From the NCBI RefSeq assembly GCF_030733845.1, contig NZ_CP132311.1, forward strand, positions 2,855,501 to 2,919,500: 64,000 nucleotides of DNA. The letters are read 5' to 3'. Positions 43,965 through 52,836 of this stretch are shown piece after piece. Origin of the DNA: Shinella zoogloeoides (GTDB lineage: Bacteria > Pseudomonadota > Alphaproteobacteria > Rhizobiales > Rhizobiaceae). Positions within the stretch are counted from its first letter, which is position 1. Every line of letters begins with the position of its first letter. The position numbers and the translations under genes are program-made. Under the pieces are notes generated by a model. That model saw only the letters and a list, made by a program, of their open reading frames with translations, made no database searches and was not told where the DNA came from.

Positions 43965-45133
43965 GCCGCGCGTTCCGTGCCGTCACCCCCCTCTGGCCTG
44001 CCAGCCATCTCCCCCTCAAGGGGGGAGATCGGCAAGGGGTAGTGGCTTCCCTTCAGCGGCAACGTCCGAATGGAGCAAGACGGTCCCCCATCCAATCTCC
44101 CCCCCTGAGGGGGAGATGGCCGGCAGGCCAGAGGGGGGTATCCCGCGCCGCCCATACCGCACTCATCATCGCCCTTGCCTTCATCGCCACGGCAAGCCTC
44201 GCCCACGCCCAGTCGCCGCTCGGCATCGGCTCGGCGGAGCCGGGATTCAACACGTCGGGCACGTTCGGCGGGCTCTTCGCCTGGATCAACGCGCAGCAGC
44301 AGGGTTTCTACCGGATGATGACCGGCGCGCTGAAGGACATGCGCGAGAACCCCTGGGCCGCCTCCACGCTCGTCGGCCTCTCCTTCGCCTACGGCGTCTT
44401 CCACGCCGCCGGCCCCGGCCACGGCAAGGCCGTCATCTCCTCCTACATGCTGGCCAACGAGCTGGAGCTGAAGCGCGGCGTGCTGCTCTCCTTCCTGTCC
44501 TCGATCCTGCAGGGCGTGGTCGCCATCCTGCTGGTCGGCGCAGCCTACCTGTTCCTGCGCGGCACCACCGTCTCGATGACCGACGCCACCCGCGCGCTGG
44601 AAATCGGCAGCTATGCGCTGATCGCCCTCTTCGGGGCATGGCTGCTCTTCAAGAAGCTGCGGCCGGGAGAACGGCGCACTTCCACGCTCGGCGCGCAGGC
44701 CGTCGCAGCACATGATCATCATCACGACCACGCCCACCACCATCATGCCGGCGAGGTCTGCTCGACCTGCGGCCACGCCCATGCGCCGGACCCGTCGCTT
44801 TTGAAGGGCGATCGTTTCGCGCTGCGCGAGGCTTGGTCGGCCATCGTCGCCGTGGGGCTGCGCCCCTGCTCGGGCGCGCTCATCGTGCTGAGTTTCGCGC
44901 TGCTGAACGGCCTCTACCTCGGCGGCATGCTCGCCGTGCTCGCCATGTCGATCGGCACGGCCATCACCGTCTCGATCCTCGCCACGCTCGCCGTCACCGC
45001 CAAGGGCGCGGCCGTGCGCTTTGCCGGCAACGGTTCGGCAGCCGTGAAGGTCGGCACCGCCATCGAGATCGGCGGCGCGGCGCTGGTGATGATCCTTGGA
45101 TTATTACTTCTTGGAGCGGCGCTGCAGGCCTAG
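43958..45133 (+). CDS. NicO-type nickel/cobalt transporter carrying an in-frame palindromic repeat
   Basis: A 391-residue membrane protein of the NicO/RcnA group: PWAASTLVGLSFAYGVFHAAGPGHGK-like first helices, a His-rich cytoplasmic loop with Cys pair (HDHHHDHAHHHHAGEVC, about 255-275) and a second helix set containing GLRPCSGALIVLSFALLNG. ATG at 43958 overlaps the DUF1007 stop by 7 nt. Residues about 10-61 are encoded by a palindromic repeat inserted before the real hydrophobic signal segment (HTALIIALAFIATASLAHA). No start codon in frame lies between the repeat and that segment, so translation seems to run through it. Metal specificity (Ni, Co or Zn efflux) is not fixed. Confidence 0.88.
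   Translation: MLSRAFRAVTPLWPASHLPLKGGDRQGVVASLQRQRPNGARRSPIQSPPLRGRWPAGQRGVSRAAHTALIIALAFIATASLAHAQSPLGIGSAEPGFNTSGTFGGLFAWINAQQQGFYRMMTGALKDMRENPWAASTLVGLSFAYGVFHAAGPGHGKAVISSYMLANELELKRGVLLSFLSSILQGVVAILLVGAAYLFLRGTTVSMTDATRALEIGSYALIALFGAWLLFKKLRPGERRTSTLGAQAVAAHDHHHDHAHHHHAGEVCSTCGHAHAPDPSLLKGDRFALREAWSAIVAVGLRPCSGALIVLSFALLNGLYLGGMLAVLAMSIGTAITVSILATLAVTAKGAAVRFAGNGSAAVKVGTAIEIGGAALVMILGLLLLGAALQA
43985..44139. repeat. palindromic repeat element, copy C, inside coding sequence
   Basis: A 155-bp element with inverted arms of about 40 bp: ACCCCCCTCTGGCCTGCCAG... at 43985 and its near-complement ending ...GGCCAGAGGGGGGT at 44139. The arms contain the same CATCTCCCC core as copies A and B. 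It lies wholly within the 5' part of the transporter gene and is read as residues rich in Pro, Gly and Arg. Confidence 0.88.
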
Positions 45134-45342
45134 TTCTCGCGATTGCGCTGGTAGCGCGCCCTGAGCCAGAAGAGCAGGAAGAAGCCGAGCACGATCAGCG
45201 TGCCGAAGGCGCCCGCCAGCCAGGGCGAGACGCCGCCGAGCGCGATCATGACGCGCGGCAGGAAGTAGAACACCACGCCCGTGCCGAGCAGGATGAAGAG
45301 CGCCGCCAGCGCCGCCGACTTTCCCTTGCGTTCCTCGCTCAT
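45130..45342 (-). CDS. small two-helix membrane protein, 70 aa
   Basis: Not recognised. A short basic head (MSEERKGKS) is followed by two membrane helices (ALAALFILLGTGVVFYFLP and PWLAGAFGTLIVLGFFLLFW) and a basic tail. ATG at 45342 overlaps the stop of the GNAT gene (ATGA), so it is translationally coupled. Its 3' end overlaps the convergent transporter gene by 4 nt. Function unknown. Confidence 0.75.
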   Translation of the reverse strand: MSEERKGKSAALAALFILLGTGVVFYFLPRVMIALGGVSPWLAGAFGTLIVLGFFLLFWLRARYQRNREN

Positions 45343-46031
45343 GCCGCGCCCGCCTTGGAGATTTCGGCGCGGATGTCTTCGAGCTTGCGCTTCTGCCGTC
45401 CCTCGGCATCGAAATTGTCGGGCGCCAGCCAGGCATCGAAGGCCTTGGCGATATCGGGCCATTCGCTGTCGATGATCGAGAACCAGGCGGTATCGCGGTT
45501 CTCGCCCTTGGAGAGCATGTGCTGGCGGAAGACGCCCTCGAAGGTGAAGCCGAGACGGGCGGCGGTGCGCTTGCTGGCCGCGTTGCCGTTGTGGCACTTC
45601 CACTCGTAGCGGCGGTAGCCGAGGTCCTCGAAGACATGCTTTGCCAGAAGATACTGCGCCTCGGTGGAGAGCGGCGAGCGCGACATGCCGGGACCATGGG
45701 CGATGCCGCCGATCTCGACGACGCCGTTCGCGGGGTCCGGCCGCATGTAATGCGCCATGCCGACGACCTTGCCGTCCGCCTTGTCGACGATGACCTCTCG
45801 CACCCAGCCCGACTTGATCGCCCCTTCGGACCAGGCATCGAAATCCTCGATGCCGGTAAAGTCGGCCTGCGTGAAGTAGCGCAGCAGCGGATTGATCTCC
45901 ATGCCGCCGAAGGCATCCCACAGCGCCTGAAGATGTTTCGCGCGATCATAGGGCTCGATGCGCACGGTGCGGCCGTCGAGCGCCACGGGCGCCGGCGGCG
46001 GGCAGCCTTTCCAATCCTTGAGATCGCGCAT
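45339..46031 (-). CDS. GNAT family N-acetyltransferase (RimJ/RimL-like)
   Basis: A 230-residue acetyltransferase of the ribosomal-protein-alanine acetyltransferase type: ALDGRTVRIEPYDRAKHLQ at the start, VVGMAHYMRPDPANGVVEIG, then CHNGNAASKRTAARLGFTFEG, the diagnostic N-x-x-S-x-R/K-x-x-x-x-x-G-F/L motif. Upstream reads GGAGGATTATC. Substrate unknown, possibly a protein N-terminus or an antibiotic-like amine. Coupled to the downstream small membrane protein. Confidence 0.87.
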   Translation of the reverse strand: MRDLKDWKGCPPPAPVALDGRTVRIEPYDRAKHLQALWDAFGGMEINPLLRYFTQADFTGIEDFDAWSEGAIKSGWVREVIVDKADGKVVGMAHYMRPDPANGVVEIGGIAHGPGMSRSPLSTEAQYLLAKHVFEDLGYRRYEWKCHNGNAASKRTAARLGFTFEGVFRQHMLSKGENRDTAWFSIIDSEWPDIAKAFDAWLAPDNFDAEGRQKRKLEDIRAEISKAGAA

Positions 46032-46096
46032 GATAATCCTCCTTCGGTCTTGCCGAAGGGATAGAGCAGCGGACCGCGCGAAGCAATGTGGAAAGC

Positions 46097-46121
46097 GGGG
46101 AGCGGCGTTCGGCCGCTCCCC
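46097..46121 (-). terminator. hairpin terminator after the DUF533 gene
   Basis: A perfect 10-bp stem (GGGGAGCGGC, arms 46097-46106 and 46112-46121), 5-nt loop, 6 nt after the stop; minus-strand continuation GCTTTCC is a weak U-tract. Confidence 0.6.
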
Positions 46122-46127
46122 CGGATG

Positions 46128-46820
46128 TCACACCTTGGCGGCGGAAACCGTGGCCTCGATATGGTCGACCAGCCCATCGGCAAGGCCGAGGCGGCCGGCG
46201 AGCAGGTCGAGATAGCCCCGTTCGGCACGCGACTTCGGCTCGATGGCAAGGCGCGAGGCGGTGTAGAGCTCGACGCGCTGCTCCTCCGTCGAAGCCGCCG
46301 CGATGATCGCGTCGAGATCGACCGGATTGGCAAGCTCGTCCTCGAGGAACTGCGCGGCATCGGCGCCAAGGCCCGAGACCTTCAGCTTGTCCATGATGCG
46401 GGCGCGCTCCGCCTCGTCGATATGGCCGTCGGCGCGCGAGGCGGCGATCATGGAGCGCACGAGGATGAGGGCGAAGTCGGTGCTGACCGCCTCCGGGTGG
46501 AAGCCGGAATCGGTGGGCGGCGGCAGGAGCTCGGGCGTGCCGCCCCCGGCGGTCTCGGCCGGGCTCTGGCCGGCCTTGTAGTTCTTGTAGGCCTGGTAGC
46601 CGAGGCCGGCGATGGCGGCGAGGCTGCCGAGCTTCAGCGCCGAGCCTGCGACCTTGCGGCCGCCGTCCGTGCCGAGCAGCACGCCGGCAATGGCGATGGT
46701 GGCAAGCGGATTGTCCTTGGCGAGCTGGGTGACCTGGCCGGCGCGGTCGCGCACGGATCCACCGGCGCCGGGCACCTGCGAACCGAGGAACTGGTCAAGC
46801 AACTTCTTGGGGTCGAACAT
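46128..46820 (-). CDS. DUF533 / TerB-like family protein (YebE-like)
   Basis: A 230-residue protein: N-terminal MFDPKKLLDQFLGSQ, a central segment with one likely membrane helix (LKLGSLAAIAGLGYQAY), and a C-terminal all-helical domain with two acidic metal-type motifs (SRADGHIDEAERARIM), as in TerB-like proteins. Family function is not established; YebE is an inner-membrane protein. ATG at 46820 is preferred to the upstream in-frame ATG at 46868. Confidence 0.85.
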   Translation of the reverse strand: MFDPKKLLDQFLGSQVPGAGGSVRDRAGQVTQLAKDNPLATIAIAGVLLGTDGGRKVAGSALKLGSLAAIAGLGYQAYKNYKAGQSPAETAGGGTPELLPPPTDSGFHPEAVSTDFALILVRSMIAASRADGHIDEAERARIMDKLKVSGLGADAAQFLEDELANPVDLDAIIAAASTEEQRVELYTASRLAIEPKSRAERGYLDLLAGRLGLADGLVDHIEATVSAAKV

Positions 46821-46904
46821 AGGGGCGTCTCCGTTTCTCTCGTCGCGCAAGGGCAGACTGCAAGGCAAGATAGGAATGCCGCTCCTCGATTACAAACGCA
46901 GAAC

Positions 46905-46923
46905 GGGCGACCGAAGGCCGCCC
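46905..46923 (-). terminator. possible terminator after eda
   Basis: An 8-bp stem with one A-C mismatch (GGGCGACC with GGCCGCCC, arms 46905-46912 and 46916-46923) and a 3-nt loop, 24 nt past the eda stop; minus-strand continuation GTTCTGCGTTTG. Weak. Confidence 0.4.
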
Positions 46924-46947
46924 GCCTGCAATTTCGCTGAACCTGCC

Positions 46948-47586
46948 TCAGCCCTTCAGGGCAGCGGCTTCCGCGGCGAGCTTCTCGATGCCCGCCCAGT
47001 CGCCCTTGGCGACGAGGTCCTTCGGCGCGACCCAGGAGCCGCCGACGCACACGACATTGGGCAGCGAGAGGTAGTCGCGGGCATTCGCCAGCGAAATGCC
47101 GCCCGTCGGGCAGAACAGCGTGCCGGCGAGCGGCGAGGACAGCGACTTGAGGTAGGCCGCACCGCCCGCCTGCTCGGCCGGGAAGAACTTCAGCACCTCG
47201 TAGCCCTCCTCGCGAAGGCCCATGACCTCGCTGGCGGTGGCAGCGCCCGGCAGAAGCGGGATGTCGGAATCGGCGGCCGCGTCGATCAGCTCCTGCGTTG
47301 TGCCGGGGCTGACGATGAACTGCGAGCCGGCCTCGACCGCCGCTTCGAACTGCGCGGCGTTGAGGATCGTGCCGGCACCGGCGACGGCGCCTTCGACCTC
47401 GTTGGCGACGGCGCGGATCGCCTCCAGCGCGGCGGTCGTGCGCAACGTGATCTCGATGGCTTTCAGGCCGCCCGCGACCAGCGCGCGCGCCAGCGGAACA
47501 GCGGTCTTGACGTCGTCGATGACGAGCACCGGCACCACCGGCTGCAGCCTCAGGACGGAAAGGAGCTTGGCGTTTTTCTCGCGCAT
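46948..47586 (-). CDS. eda: 2-dehydro-3-deoxy-phosphogluconate (KDPG) aldolase
   Basis: A 212-residue class I aldolase splitting KDPG into pyruvate and glyceraldehyde-3-phosphate in the Entner-Doudoroff route, the main hexose pathway in rhizobia. Schiff-base Lys133 is in [12 protein letters not shown], catalytic Glu45 in AIEITLRT, and the phosphate loop FCPTGGIS is present. Start ATG at 47586. Stands alone; no edd or zwf adjacent. Confidence 0.95.
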   Translation of the reverse strand: MREKNAKLLSVLRLQPVVPVLVIDDVKTAVPLARALVAGGLKAIEITLRTTAALEAIRAVANEVEGAVAGAGTILNAAQFEAAVEAGSQFIVSPGTTQELIDAAADSDIPLLPGAATASEVMGLREEGYEVLKFFPAEQAGGAAYLKSLSSPLAGTLFCPTGGISLANARDYLSLPNVVCVGGSWVAPKDLVAKGDWAGIEKLAAEAAALKG

Positions 47587-47738
47587 GGCATGACCTTTTA
47601 AAACGATTGAATTGAAACCGGAATATCGCGTCCGCGACGTCCTGTCGAGCCTAAAGCACGATTCATGGCCTTGTCATGACACACTTATCGTGTAGTCTCC
47701 CCTCGCCCAAGCCCATCTCCAACTGCGAAAGCGTGCCA

Positions 47739-48224
47739 ATGGCAAAAGAGATCGAGCGGAAGTTCCTGGTGTCGGGCCAGCGGTGGCGTATCTTCGCGGA
47801 TGAAGGCATAGCCATACGGCAGGCCTATGTCGTGGCGCAGGACGACCGGTCGCTCAGGGTTCGCCTCTATGGCGACGGGCGCGCGCGCATCACCCTCAAA
47901 GTCGGCCATACCGCCCTCGTGCGCGACGAATACGAATTCGACATCGACCGGGATGAGGCCGAGGACATGCTGCGCCATGCCATCGGCAACGTGATCGAGA
48001 AGGTGCGCTACCGGGTGCCGCACGAGGGCCATGTCTGGGAGGTCGACGTCTATGACGGCACCCATCGCGGCCTCGTCATCGCCGAGGTCGAGCTGTCCTC
48101 GATCCATGACGAACCGGAAATGCCGAACTGGGTGGGCCGGGAAGTCACCGGCGAGAGCCAGTATTCCAACCAGTCGATGGCGCTCGGCACCAGCAACGGG
48201 GCGAGCCTGCAACGCCTCGCCTGA
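47739..48224 (+). CDS. CYTH domain protein (triphosphate tunnel metalloenzyme)
   Basis: A 161-residue CYTH protein. The signature ExExK is visible at the N-terminus (MAKEIERKFLV, Glu4, Glu6, Lys8), followed by alternating charged strands (LRVRLYGDGRARITLK, YEFDIDRDEAEDML, EVDVYDGTHRGLVIAEVEL) that line the tunnel. Bacterial members are usually inorganic triphosphatases; adenylyl cyclase activity is less likely at this size. ATG at 47739 replaces the longer frame. Confidence 0.92.
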   Translation: MAKEIERKFLVSGQRWRIFADEGIAIRQAYVVAQDDRSLRVRLYGDGRARITLKVGHTALVRDEYEFDIDRDEAEDMLRHAIGNVIEKVRYRVPHEGHVWEVDVYDGTHRGLVIAEVELSSIHDEPEMPNWVGREVTGESQYSNQSMALGTSNGASLQRLA

Positions 48225-48278
48225 GGCGCTACGCGACGCCGCATTGCCTGAAATGCGGCAAAGCTGTATGTGGCGGCC

Positions 48279-49217
48279 ATGACAAACGCGATCTCCTCCC
48301 CCGCACAGGAAACCGGCTTCCTCGTCGCCGCTCTCTATCATTTCGCCTCCGTCCCGCGCTTTGCGGAACTGCGCGCGCCCCTGCAGGGGCTCTGCGAGGA
48401 CAATGGCGTGCGCGGCACGCTGCTGCTCGCCCATGAGGGCATCAACGGCACGATCGCCGGGCCGCATGCCGGCATCCGCACGGTGCTTGCCTATCTGCGC
48501 GCCCAGCCGGAATTCGCCGGGCTGGAGCACAAGGAAAGCCACGCGGCGGATATGCCCTTCCTGCGCATGAAGGTGCGGCTCAAGAAGGAGATCGTGACGA
48601 TGGGCGTCGAGGACATCGACCCCACGCGCTCCGTCGGCACCTATGTGGCGCCCGAGGACTGGAACGCGCTGATCTGCGATCCAGATACGATCCTCATCGA
48701 CACGCGCAACGACTACGAGACGGCGATCGGCATGTTCAGGGGTGCGGTCGACCCGAACACCAAGACCTTCCGGGAGTTCCCCGACTGGGTGCGGCAGAAC
48801 ACCGGCCTGCACAACAAGCCGAAGATCGCCATGTACTGCACCGGCGGCATCCGCTGCGAGAAGGCGACGGCCTTCATGAAGGCCGAGGGCTTCGACGAGG
48901 TCTACCACCTCAAGGGCGGCATTCTGAAATATCTCGAGGAGGTGCCGGCCGAGGAGAGCCTTTGGGAGGGCGCCTGCTTCGTCTTCGACGAACGCGTCTC
49001 CGTGCTGCACGGGCTGGAGGAAGGCGAGCACAAGCTCTGCCGCGCCTGCCGCCATCCACTGACGGCCGAGGACACGACCTCGCCGCTCTACGAGGCCGGC
49101 GTCTCCTGCCCGCATTGCCATGCGGCGCGCAGCGAGGAGGATCGGCTGCGCTTCCGCCAGCGGCAGAAGCAGATGGACCTTGCCAGGAAGCGCGGCGAGC
49201 GCCACCTCGGCAAGTAG
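48279..49217 (+). CDS. trhO: tRNA uridine(34) hydroxylase
   Basis: A 312-residue rhodanese-domain enzyme (formerly YceA) that forms 5-hydroxyuridine at position 34 of certain tRNAs using oxygen. The N-terminal acylphosphatase-like domain ([14 protein letters not shown]) precedes the rhodanese core with IDTRNDYE and the active loop [15 protein letters not shown] (Cys187). A C-terminal Cys-rich segment (CRACRHPLT ... [13 protein letters not shown]) probably binds zinc. ATG at 48279 is chosen over GTG at 48270. Convergent with the GGDEF-EAL gene, 1 nt apart. Confidence 0.94.
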   Translation: MTNAISSPAQETGFLVAALYHFASVPRFAELRAPLQGLCEDNGVRGTLLLAHEGINGTIAGPHAGIRTVLAYLRAQPEFAGLEHKESHAADMPFLRMKVRLKKEIVTMGVEDIDPTRSVGTYVAPEDWNALICDPDTILIDTRNDYETAIGMFRGAVDPNTKTFREFPDWVRQNTGLHNKPKIAMYCTGGIRCEKATAFMKAEGFDEVYHLKGGILKYLEEVPAEESLWEGACFVFDERVSVLHGLEEGEHKLCRACRHPLTAEDTTSPLYEAGVSCPHCHAARSEEDRLRFRQRQKQMDLARKRGERHLGK

Positions 49218-49218
49218 G

Positions 49219-51414
49219 CTAGCCCGCCGCGGCCTGCACATCGATCTGCGGGGCGATGAGTTCGCCCATCGCCTTCTCGCTCATCGGCCGGCCGAAGAAG
49301 TAGCCCTGCAACTGGTCGCAGCCGCACAGATGCAGGAAGGCGGCCTGCTCGGCGGTCTCCACGCCCTCCGCCGTCACCGGCATGTCGAAGGAGGTGGCAA
49401 GCGCCACCGTCGCCTGCAGCATCGCGCCGCCCTTGACAGACTGCTCCGCCGCCACGGTCAGCGACCGGTCGATCTTCATGCGGTCGAAACCAAAGCGGAT
49501 GAGATAGCCGATGCTGGAAAAGCCCGCGCCGAAATCGTCGAGCGCGATGCGCACGCCGCCCGCTTTCAGCCGGTCCATCACCAGCCGCGCGCGACCGGGA
49601 TTCTGGATGAAGTAGCCCTCGGTGATTTCCAGCGTGACGCGCGATGGCTCGATGCCGGCAGCGGCGATGATGGCGAGCGCCTGGTCGGGGAAATAGGGAT
49701 TGCGGAACTGCGCCGGCGAGACGTTGATGGAAATACCGATCTCCGGCCAATGGCGCGCCGCCTCGCAGGCGCGCTTCAGCACCAGCGGGCCGAGCGCATC
49801 GATGACGCCGGTCGCCTCCGCCAGCGGAATGAAGACATCCGGCGGCACTGGCACCGTTCCGCCGCGATACCAGCGGGCCAGCGCCTCGACGCCGCAGATG
49901 GTTCGGTCGCCCGCCCTGACGATCGGCTGGAACACGACGTCGATCTCGCCGCGCGCGACAGCCGCCCGCAGCGCATCCTCCATCTCGCGCCGCGCATCGC
50001 GGTCGTCGTCCATCAGCACCTCATAGTGCATGGCGCGCCCGCGGCCGGCATGTTTTGCCCGGTACATGGCAACATCGGCGCGGCGCAGCAGCTCCTCGCC
50101 GCCGACATCGCCGCGGCGCGAGACCGCGATGCCGATGCTGGCGCCGACGACGGCGACGCGCTCGCCGATCGAGAACGGCTCGGAGAAGAAATCGAGCAGC
50201 GAACCGATGAGCCGGCCGATCTCCGGCCCGTGCGGATCGCCGCTGAAGGCGATGGCGAATTCGTCGCCGCCGATGCGGGCGAGCATGGCATTGGCGGGCA
50301 CGAGCCGGGAAAGGCCCGCCGAAACCCCGCGGATCAGCCGGTCGCCGACGGCGTGGCCGTAGAAGTCGTTGACGTCCTTGAAGCCGTCAAGATCGAGATA
50401 GAGCATCACGACGTCGCGCTCCTGCGCCGCCGCGCGCACGGTGAGCTCTTCGAGGGCGATGTAAAGGCCGGTGCGGTTGCGCAGGCCACTCAACCGGTCG
50501 GTGATCGCCTGCAGGCGCGCCTTGTTCTCATCCGCCTTGAGGCGGATCGTGAAGGCGGCGCCGGTCAGGACGAGCAGCACGAAGAAGAAGATGACGCCGC
50601 CGAGCGCCAGCAGGACGAGCGGGCGCACCTGCGCATAGCTCTTGTCGCCGGGCATCTCGGGCGTCCATGAGAGGAAACCGAGGGTCTGGCCTTCGGGATC
50701 GCTGATCGCCACGCTGGCGCCCTTTGCCGGCGGTTCCTCCGAAAGCAGCAGGCCGGAAACCAGGAAATTGTCGGCGATCCGCGCGATGCGGGCGGGCGAC
50801 AGATGGCGGATGATGACCAGCGTGCGCAGGGCATTCGCGGGCGCCTTCACGGCATCGGAAACCGGACGCACCGCCGAGATGGCCGCGACGGCCGGCCCAT
50901 CCGGCGTGCGCAGGAACGCGCCGAGTTCCTCGCCCGGCTCGAGCCCCGCCTTCAACACCTTGCCGTAGAGATCCGTCAACACCGTCCCGCCATAGGATCG
51001 CGCATCCGCCGCGAAGGGGGCGCCGTTTCGATAGGCGAGCATTGTGCCACCCTTCTCGTCGACGAGGAAAACCGTGTCGAACAGCGGGCCGCCCTGGGTG
51101 GCCAGGCCGATATTGGCGGTGAGCCATGGCATGTCCGGCGTGCCGTAGATGGCGCTCACCGCGTCGTCCCAGACCGCATAGTCGCGCACGGTGGTGACCA
51201 TGGAGCTGCGCATGGAGGACAGCGCGCCGAAGACGGTCTGGCGCGTGCGCTCCTCGTCCAGTTCGTTCGCCCGGTTCGCCAGGAAGCCGAGCGCCATCAT
51301 GACGAGTACGGTGGCGAGGCTGACCACGACCGCAAAGGAGGCGAGCACGCCGAGGACGACCAAAAGCCGCCTGGCGCCGAGCATGCCAGAAAGGTGGTGC
51401 GCAAGCCGCAGCAT
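49219..51414 (-). CDS. CHASE4-GGDEF-EAL c-di-GMP signalling protein
   Basis: A 731-residue membrane sensor: helix about 17-45, a periplasmic CHASE4-like domain (about 46-265, DYAVWDDAVSAIYGT is typical), a second helix (about 270-292), a GGDEF domain with intact RIGGDEF (382-386) and an EAL domain with EALARW (510), EITEGYF, LDDFGAGFSS, MKIDRS and AEGVET. Both activities look possible; no RxxD I-site precedes GGDEF. ATG at 51414. Upstream gene is a GH1 glucosidase 39 nt away on the same strand; whether they share a transcript is unclear. Confidence 0.93.
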   Translation of the reverse strand: MLRLAHHLSGMLGARRLLVVLGVLASFAVVVSLATVLVMMALGFLANRANELDEERTRQTVFGALSSMRSSMVTTVRDYAVWDDAVSAIYGTPDMPWLTANIGLATQGGPLFDTVFLVDEKGGTMLAYRNGAPFAADARSYGGTVLTDLYGKVLKAGLEPGEELGAFLRTPDGPAVAAISAVRPVSDAVKAPANALRTLVIIRHLSPARIARIADNFLVSGLLLSEEPPAKGASVAISDPEGQTLGFLSWTPEMPGDKSYAQVRPLVLLALGGVIFFFVLLVLTGAAFTIRLKADENKARLQAITDRLSGLRNRTGLYIALEELTVRAAAQERDVVMLYLDLDGFKDVNDFYGHAVGDRLIRGVSAGLSRLVPANAMLARIGGDEFAIAFSGDPHGPEIGRLIGSLLDFFSEPFSIGERVAVVGASIGIAVSRRGDVGGEELLRRADVAMYRAKHAGRGRAMHYEVLMDDDRDARREMEDALRAAVARGEIDVVFQPIVRAGDRTICGVEALARWYRGGTVPVPPDVFIPLAEATGVIDALGPLVLKRACEAARHWPEIGISINVSPAQFRNPYFPDQALAIIAAAGIEPSRVTLEITEGYFIQNPGRARLVMDRLKAGGVRIALDDFGAGFSSIGYLIRFGFDRMKIDRSLTVAAEQSVKGGAMLQATVALATSFDMPVTAEGVETAEQAAFLHLCGCDQLQGYFFGRPMSEKAMGELIAPQIDVQAAAG

Positions 51415-51453
51415 CGTCTTCTCCGACCGAGAGGCGATGATGCGGCAGAACCG

Positions 51454-52836
51454 TTATGATTCCTTTACGGTTCGATGGTTGCCCTTCGGGAAGCGGCCGG
51501 CAAGGGCGGCGTACCAGTGGCCGCTCTTCTTGATCGTGCGCGCCTGCGTCTCGTAGTCGACATGGACGATACCGAAGCGCATGCGATAGCCTTCCGCCCA
51601 TTCGAAATTGTCCATCAGGCTCCAGGCGAAATAGCCGCGCATCGGATAGCCCTCGCCGATGAGGTCGGCCGTGACGCCGAGATGTTCGGCGATGTAGTCG
51701 AGGCGCGGCTGGTCGTCGACCACGCCGTCCGTCACGCCCATATTGTAGCAGGCGCCGTTCTCCGTGATGTAGCAGTCGGGCAGCCGATAGGCGGCGTTGA
51801 GCTTGCGGATGAGGGCGCCGAGCGCGGGCGCCTGGACCTCCCAGCCGATGTCGGTCTTGCCATCGGCGACGGGCGGCGCGGGCACGGTCGCCGGGAACGC
51901 GGCGCCCTCGGCCGGATCGTCGCTAACGCGCATCGGCGTATAGTAGTTGAGGCCCCACCAGTCGAGCGGCTGGGAGATCGTCTCCATGTCGCCGGGCTCG
52001 ATATCCGGCATGCGGTGGCCGAGGGCGGAGAGGAAGCGCTCGGGATATTCGCCCTTGAAGACCGGACCAAAAAAGACGCCGTTGTGGAAATCGAAGGCGC
52101 GCTCCGCCGCCGCCCGGTCCGCCGGCCCGTCGCTGCCGGGATAGATCGAATGGGCGTTCAGCACGAGGCCGACGGGCAGGCCCGGCCGCTCCGAGCGGAT
52201 GGCCGAGACGCCGAGGCCATGGGCGAGATTGGTGAAATGCAACGCGTGCAGCGCCGCGCCCATGCTGCGCTCGCCCGGCGCGTGGATGCCGTAGAGGTGG
52301 CTGAGCCAGACGGAGCACCAGGGCTCGTTGAAGGTCGCCACGGCATCCAGCCGGTCGCCGAGCCGGGCGATGGTGGTCTTGGCATAGCGCTGGAAGGCAT
52401 AGGCCGTCTGCCGCGCGGTCCAGCCGCCCTCGCCCATGAGCATCAGCGGCAGATCCCAGTGGTAGAGCGTGGCGAAGGCCTTGATGCCGCGGGCCTTGAG
52501 GCCATCGACGAGGCGGTCGTAGAAATCGAGCCCCTTCTCGTTCACCGGCCCGGTGCCCTCGGGAACGATGCGCGGCCAGGCGATGGAGAACCGGTAGGCC
52601 TCGACACCCAGCGACTGGATGAGATCGAGGTCTTCGTCGAGGCGGTTGTAGTGGTCGCAGGCGACGTCGCCATTGTGGCGGCCGAAGACCCGGCCGGGCA
52701 TGTTGGAAAAGGCATCCCAGATCGACGGCTTGCGGCCATCCATCTTCGCCGCACCCTCGATCTGGAAGGCGGCGGTCGCCACGCCGAACACGAAATCGCC
52801 GGGAAAGCGGTCGGCAAGGGTCTTGGGGTCGCTCAT
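51454..52836 (-). CDS. GH1 beta-glucosidase
   Basis: A 460-residue family 1 glycosidase of full length. Acid/base Glu171 is in ATFNEPWCSVW and nucleophile Glu359 in YITENGACYN; the start FVFGVATAAFQIEGAA is the GH1 N-terminal signature. It hydrolyses beta-glucosides, acting in the cytoplasm (no signal peptide). ATG at 52836 follows GGGAGAAGACCG. No transporter is adjacent, though a sugar ABC cluster lies about 2 kb away on the same strand. Confidence 0.95.
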   Translation of the reverse strand: MSDPKTLADRFPGDFVFGVATAAFQIEGAAKMDGRKPSIWDAFSNMPGRVFGRHNGDVACDHYNRLDEDLDLIQSLGVEAYRFSIAWPRIVPEGTGPVNEKGLDFYDRLVDGLKARGIKAFATLYHWDLPLMLMGEGGWTARQTAYAFQRYAKTTIARLGDRLDAVATFNEPWCSVWLSHLYGIHAPGERSMGAALHALHFTNLAHGLGVSAIRSERPGLPVGLVLNAHSIYPGSDGPADRAAAERAFDFHNGVFFGPVFKGEYPERFLSALGHRMPDIEPGDMETISQPLDWWGLNYYTPMRVSDDPAEGAAFPATVPAPPVADGKTDIGWEVQAPALGALIRKLNAAYRLPDCYITENGACYNMGVTDGVVDDQPRLDYIAEHLGVTADLIGEGYPMRGYFAWSLMDNFEWAEGYRMRFGIVHVDYETQARTIKKSGHWYAALAGRFPKGNHRTVKES

